NCBI GenBank assembly: GCA_002309035.1 | Contig: DBWT01000037.1 | Coordinates: forward strand, 1-24,492 | Source of the DNA: Caryophanales bacterium UBA1231 | GTDB lineage: Bacteria; Bacillota_I; Bacilli_A; ML615J-28; CAG-313 | Direction: 5' to 3' | DNA: 24,492 nucleotides | In this document: positions 23,970-24,492 of the stretch, in pieces | Numbering within the stretch: position 1 is the first letter of the stretch | Layout: the number at the start of each line of letters is the position of its first letter | The notes under the pieces: model-generated | Told to the model about the DNA's origin: nothing | Databases searched by the model: none | What the model saw: the letters and a program-made list of their open reading frames with translations, nothing else | Made by a program: the position numbers and the translations under genes

Positions 23970-24492
23970 ATGAAAAACATTTTAAGAAAAATTAGTTTAT
24001 TTGTCTTAGCCTTTTTGTTCATTAGTGCAGTAGCAAGCTGTACAGTAAGCAAAAAAGAAGAAACAAAAGTTAATGCTCCTGTCTTCCATGGTGTTGAAGA
24101 TATCACAATTGAAAAAGGCACTCAATTCTTACCTTTAAATGGTGTTACTGTTACTGATGAAGAAGATGGAAACATTAATGTTAGTTTAGTTAGTGTTAAT
24201 ACTGGTGGTATTAATGTTAACGTTGAAGGTGTTTATACATTAACTTATACAGTATATGACTCTGATGGTAATAAAACAGAAGTCCAAAGAAAAGTTTCTG
24301 TTGTTTTAATTGATAGAGTAGCACCTGAACTATATGGTGTAGCAGATATCAATGTTACTATTGGTGATACTTCATTCACAGCGTTAAAGAATGTTTCTGC
24401 AGTTGATGGTATTGATGGTCCTATCGAAGTTAGTTACACAGGTTCATTCGATATTTGGAATGAAGGTGTTTATGAATTACATTATGCTGCAA
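23970..24492 (+). CDS. Lipoprotein with tandem Ig-like (DUF5011-type) domains, 3' truncated by window edge
   Basis: The frame is open from the ATG at 23970 to the edge (174 complete codons, no stop). The signal peptide ends in lipobox VASC (C24). Two repeats of a bacterial Ig-like domain follow, at about residues 38-112 and 115-174+. They share the pattern of a start near GV(E/A)DI, an EDG or IDG aspartate motif, and EGVY(T/E)L at the end. Such domains space a functional domain away from the surface. From its place after permease pair 2 the missing part may be a solute-binding domain, but it is not seen. AAAGGAG precedes the ATG. Confidence 0.85.
   Translation, partial: MKNILRKISLFVLAFLFISAVASCTVSKKEETKVNAPVFHGVEDITIEKGTQFLPLNGVTVTDEEDGNINVSLVSVNTGGINVNVEGVYTLTYTVYDSDGNKTEVQRKVSVVLIDRVAPELYGVADINVTIGDTSFTALKNVSAVDGIDGPIEVSYTGSFDIWNEGVYELHYAA

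Noticed and set aside
1..24492. tRNA, rRNA, CRISPR arrays, riboswitches or phage genes
   Set aside because: None seen: no regular spaced repeats, no cloverleaf with CCA-type end, no integrase or structural phage proteins; non-coding gaps are all under 200 bases.

Overview
The window is strongly AT-rich chromosomal DNA from a low-GC Bacilli/Mollicutes-allied bacterium (Acholeplasma, Izemoplasma or RF39-like; an inference from composition and gene content, not a phylogeny). TGA ends at least three genes in ATGA start/stop overlaps (8430, 10304 and 21972), and tryptophan is TGG throughout. The standard bacterial code (11) therefore applies, and the TGA=Trp code of Mycoplasma/Spiroplasma does not. 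Sec signal peptides and lipoboxes are plentiful.

Layout. Bases 1-25 look like the outer end of an IS3-family (IS150-type) insertion sequence lying to the left. From 57 to 3851 come housekeeping genes: rnjA (minus strand), then a divergent HAD phosphatase-def pair, then rpsP-khpA with their own promoter. The rnjA / HAD / def neighbourhood recalls Bacillus rnjA-ykrA-defB. rpsP-khpA recalls rpsP-ylqC, but rimM, trmD and rplS do not follow. A bidirectional terminator at 3851-3883 separates this block from manA (minus strand).

From about 4890 to the right edge runs one very compact, probably single transcription unit of at least 19.5 kb, divergent from manA. Its order is: CE2-type SGNH acetylesterase lipoprotein, LacI regulator, GH130, GH5-like lipoprotein with an N-terminal DUF5060-like domain, second GH130, sugar-binding lipoprotein, a 982-residue secreted fusion of two beta-sandwich domains with a solute-binding domain, MalF/MalG-type permease pair 1, an NHL-propeller/TPR/YIP1 membrane protein, a DUF5696 protein, permease pair 2, and a truncated lipoprotein with Ig-like repeats. 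Gaps between genes are mostly between -8 and +22 bases.

How it may work together (inference). The locus reads as an acetylated beta-mannan or glucomannan utilisation system. CE2 removes acetyl groups and the GH5-like enzyme cuts the chain at the cell surface. Binding proteins and one or two ABC importers bring in manno-oligosaccharides. Two cytoplasmic GH130 phosphorylases release mannose-1-phosphate. A phosphomannomutase encoded elsewhere would make mannose-6-phosphate, which ManA converts to fructose-6-phosphate. No ABC ATPase is encoded, so a shared MsmX-type ATPase is expected. Two CG-centred palindromes at the operon promoter are candidate LacI operators. The most intriguing part is the transporter cassette 12861-24492: two permease pairs surrounding two large secreted or membrane proteins of unknown role, next to an oversized beta-sandwich-SBP fusion.
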